A program made the translations under genes and the position numbers. From an uncultured Mucispirillum sp. (GTDB lineage: Bacteria; Chrysiogenota; Deferribacteres; Deferribacterales; Mucispirillaceae): a DNA stretch of 64,000 nucleotides. Of this stretch, positions 62,523 through 64,000 are shown one piece after another (position 1 is the stretch's first letter; every line of letters starts with the position of its first letter). Location: NCBI GenBank assembly GCA_944324465.1, contig CALUWI010000001.1, forward strand, positions 159,023 through 223,022. The letters run 5' to 3'. The notes below the pieces were generated by a model that saw nothing but the letters and a program-made list of their open reading frames with translations, was not told where the DNA came from and ran no database searches.

Positions 62523-63026
62523 CTACTTTAATTTATCAAGTGCAGCCCAGCGTGAATCTGTCTGTTTAGTACAAGTGCATTTTTCAGTATTTAGTGATGC
62601 ACCGCAGCCCTGACATATACCTTTGCAGTCATCTTTACAGAGCCTTTTTTCAGGCACTAAAAGCAGCGCTTCTTCCCTTAAAAGCTCATGTATATCAAAG
62701 TGGTCTTTTGGTGTAACATACATACCTGCTTCTTCGTCAGATAAACCTTCTTCTCCGTCTGCCTCCATTGGCGGATATTCACCAAGTGGGGAAAGAGTAA
62801 GTATTAAATCTTCTTCTATATCCATATTAACAGGCTCTAAACACCTGTCGCAGGGGCATGAAAAGTGCAGCTTAAGTTTGCCTGTAACCACATAAGCATC
62901 CCCAGCTTTATCTACACGGCCTGAAAAAGATTTAATATCAAATTTATCATCACCTTCGGCAAATGAAAAAGCCTCATCTATAATAAAGCCTTCATCATGC
63001 ACCTGCTCATAATATATAATCATCAC
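62523..63026 (-). CDS. DUF177 (YceD) family protein
   Basis: 167 residues. Acidic protein with a first Cys pair in FSCPCDRCLEPVNMDIEEDLIL and a C-terminal Cys cluster (CKDDCKGICQGCGASLNTEKCTC), typical of YceD proteins encoded before rpmF. The plant/bacterial family is linked to 23S rRNA accumulation. An ATG start is set by MMIIYYEQ; either Met is possible. Confidence 0.9.
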   Translation of the reverse strand: MMIIYYEQVHDEGFIIDEAFSFAEGDDKFDIKSFSGRVDKAGDAYVVTGKLKLHFSCPCDRCLEPVNMDIEEDLILTLSPLGEYPPMEADGEEGLSDEEAGMYVTPKDHFDIHELLREEALLLVPEKRLCKDDCKGICQGCGASLNTEKCTCTKQTDSRWAALDKLK

Positions 63027-63152
63027 TAACTCATCTTATATAATCATAAACATTCGTTGCAGATTATAATAAATATAATAATAATCGTCAAGAGAAAAAA
63101 GCATATACCACATTTTCTATAAGTTGTAAATAAAAAAATTAGGCAGCTATTA

Positions 63153-63182
63153 TATAATGACACTTATAGTCTGTGGACTTTT
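63153..63182 (+). promoter_or_regulatory. Promoter and C-box of the restriction-modification controller
   Basis: TATAAT (63153-63158) is followed immediately by GACACTTATAGTC-TGTG-GACT (63159-63178). This closely matches the C-boxes of controller proteins such as C.PvuII and C.Esp1396I (ACTTATAGTC-yGTG-GAyT), to which the C dimer binds for autoactivation and repression. Confidence 0.75.
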
Positions 63183-63216
63183 TTTCCATATACAATATAT
63201 TTTTATTGAGGTTCAT

Positions 63217-63450
63217 ATGAATTTATTAAACATTTTTAGTTTAAACGTAAAGAAATACAGACAGTTAAAAAAATTATCACAAGAAAAATTAGCAGAAATG
63301 TCTAATCTACATAGAACATATATCAGTGATATTGAATGTGGAAGACGGAATATTTCTATTGAAAATATAGAAAAACTTGCTGGTGCTCTAGAAATAGATG
63401 CATATTTACTTTTTAAAAAGGATGAAAATAAGGATAAATATAATGACTAA
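63217..63450 (+). CDS. Restriction-modification controller (C) protein
   Basis: 77 residues from the ATG at 63217 behind GAGGTTC; an upstream in-frame ATG at 63157 lies in the C-box and is rejected. The protein is one XRE-type helix-turn-helix (KKYRQLKKLSQEKLAEMSNL, HRTYISDIECGRRNISIENIEKLA), with the RTYISDIECGRRN recognition stretch typical of C proteins. It should activate its own operon at low dose and repress at high dose, delaying endonuclease synthesis. It overlaps the downstream endonuclease gene by 8 bases. Confidence 0.85.
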   Translation: MNLLNIFSLNVKKYRQLKKLSQEKLAEMSNLHRTYISDIECGRRNISIENIEKLAGALEIDAYLLFKKDENKDKYND

Positions 63451-64000
63451 AAAAGATTTATTTTTAGAGTTAGCTAAACCAGATCGCAATGGCGTTAGTA
63501 GATGGGTAAATGTAAAAGAATTCACAGGGAAATATAAATCATTGGTATTTGGAAACGGTGCTTCTTGGTGTAGATCTACAACTTCTATCGCGAAAGAATA
63601 TATAATAGAGTTTGATAAAACATTGACAAAAAGTCCAAAAATAGACGCTGTAAGATTAAATGGATTTAATAACAACAATCATTCTCAGCATATTAGAGCA
63701 GACATTAAAAAAGCAATAAAAAAACAAAGATGTGTTGTTTTAGGAACATCAAATCCAGAAGTTGACCATAAAGATGGTCGTAAAAACGATGAACGAGTTA
63801 TGCTTAATCAAGATCAACAATTATCTGATTTTCAACCATTGAGTAAAGCTGCTAATGATGCAAAAAGACAATATTGCAAAGACTGTAAGAGCACTAATTT
63901 ACGATATGATGCTGCAAAACTTGGATATCCAATATCTTTTTATCAAGGTACAGAACATTACGATGATACAAATAAATGCATTGGTTGCTTTTGGTATGAC
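63443..64000 (+). CDS. Type II restriction endonuclease, HNH type, 3' end outside window
   Basis: 186 codons open to the window edge. ATG inside the end of the controller gene. The sequence VVLGTSNPEVDHKDGRKND contains the DHxxG core of an HNH/beta-beta-alpha-metal site, followed by DFQPLSKAANDAKRQYCKDC and CIGCFWYD, giving the Cys pairs of a zinc-stabilised HNH fold (CKDC and CIGC). LGTSNPEVDHKDGR...FQPL is a pattern known from several annotated type II endonucleases. The recognition site cannot be read from sequence. The methyltransferase gene is not seen and is expected to the right. Confidence 0.75.
   Translation, partial: MTKKDLFLELAKPDRNGVSRWVNVKEFTGKYKSLVFGNGASWCRSTTSIAKEYIIEFDKTLTKSPKIDAVRLNGFNNNNHSQHIRADIKKAIKKQRCVVLGTSNPEVDHKDGRKNDERVMLNQDQQLSDFQPLSKAANDAKRQYCKDCKSTNLRYDAAKLGYPISFYQGTEHYDDTNKCIGCFWYD

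Overview
The window is AT-rich bacterial DNA from a Gram-negative, flagellated, anaerobically respiring organism. Evidence includes outer-membrane proteins ending in aromatic residues, lipoproteins, multihaem c-type cytochromes, a Tat-exported formate dehydrogenase, CheX and a methyl-accepting protein, and a FlaG-like protein. Gene content and codon use suggest the Deferribacterota, possibly the gut mucus dweller Mucispirillum. That assignment is inferred from family recognition, not from a marker gene comparison.

Layout. 1-5600 is the packaging and head module of a tailed prophage, read leftwards (small terminase, large terminase, portal, small protein, scaffold-like protein, major capsid protein cut by the window edge). 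5876-8005 holds an exported SUMF1-fold protein, a GC-rich hairpin block and a metzincin-like lipoprotein with a G9 tract in its reading frame. 8137-15715 is a leftward cell-envelope operon: ftsE, ftsX, an envC-like gene, ctpA, a divergent polysaccharide deacetylase, tsaD and dus. 15917-32829 is mixed metabolism and regulation: an unknown helical protein, an XRE/S24-type regulator with a leader ORF, an MFS pump plus a short SDR, a cytidylate-kinase-like protein, thiGH, two exported ankyrin proteins, threonine deaminase, CheX, an OB-fold protein, an MFS remnant, an IclR regulator facing a DUF362 ferredoxin-like protein, and a soluble PAS chemoreceptor. 32957-37282 is argC-argJ-uvrC, with a 109-bp tandem repeat in front of argJ. 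37400-38995 holds a DUF167 protein, a rhodanese and a FlaG-like gene behind a long structured leader.

39084-45278 is a leftward operon that looks like an outer-membrane electron conduit: rhodanese lipoprotein, porin, small exported protein, 12-haem cytochrome, 8-haem cytochrome. Its order resembles the Ext conduits of Geobacter. An LpxR-like lipid A deacylase gene follows. A complete formate dehydrogenase operon (catalytic subunit, fdhE, cysteine desulfurase, Fe-S subunit, cytochrome b) lies at 47439-53933. It is bracketed by two copies of a previously unnamed MITE-like element (46843-47276 and 54406-54828), each with terminal inverted repeats and its own 9-10 bp target duplication. Formate oxidation at the periplasmic face and the multihaem conduit could share the quinone or cytochrome pool; this is inference.

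55001-63026 is the housekeeping lipid cluster rpmF-plsX-fabD-fabG-acpP-fabF-rnc plus a radical SAM gene, rsmD and coaD, with fabH missing from its usual place. The right edge (63217-64000) is the start of a restriction-modification island: a controller (C) protein with a recognisable C-box, overlapping an HNH-type endonuclease gene that runs off the window. No rRNA, tRNA or CRISPR array was seen.
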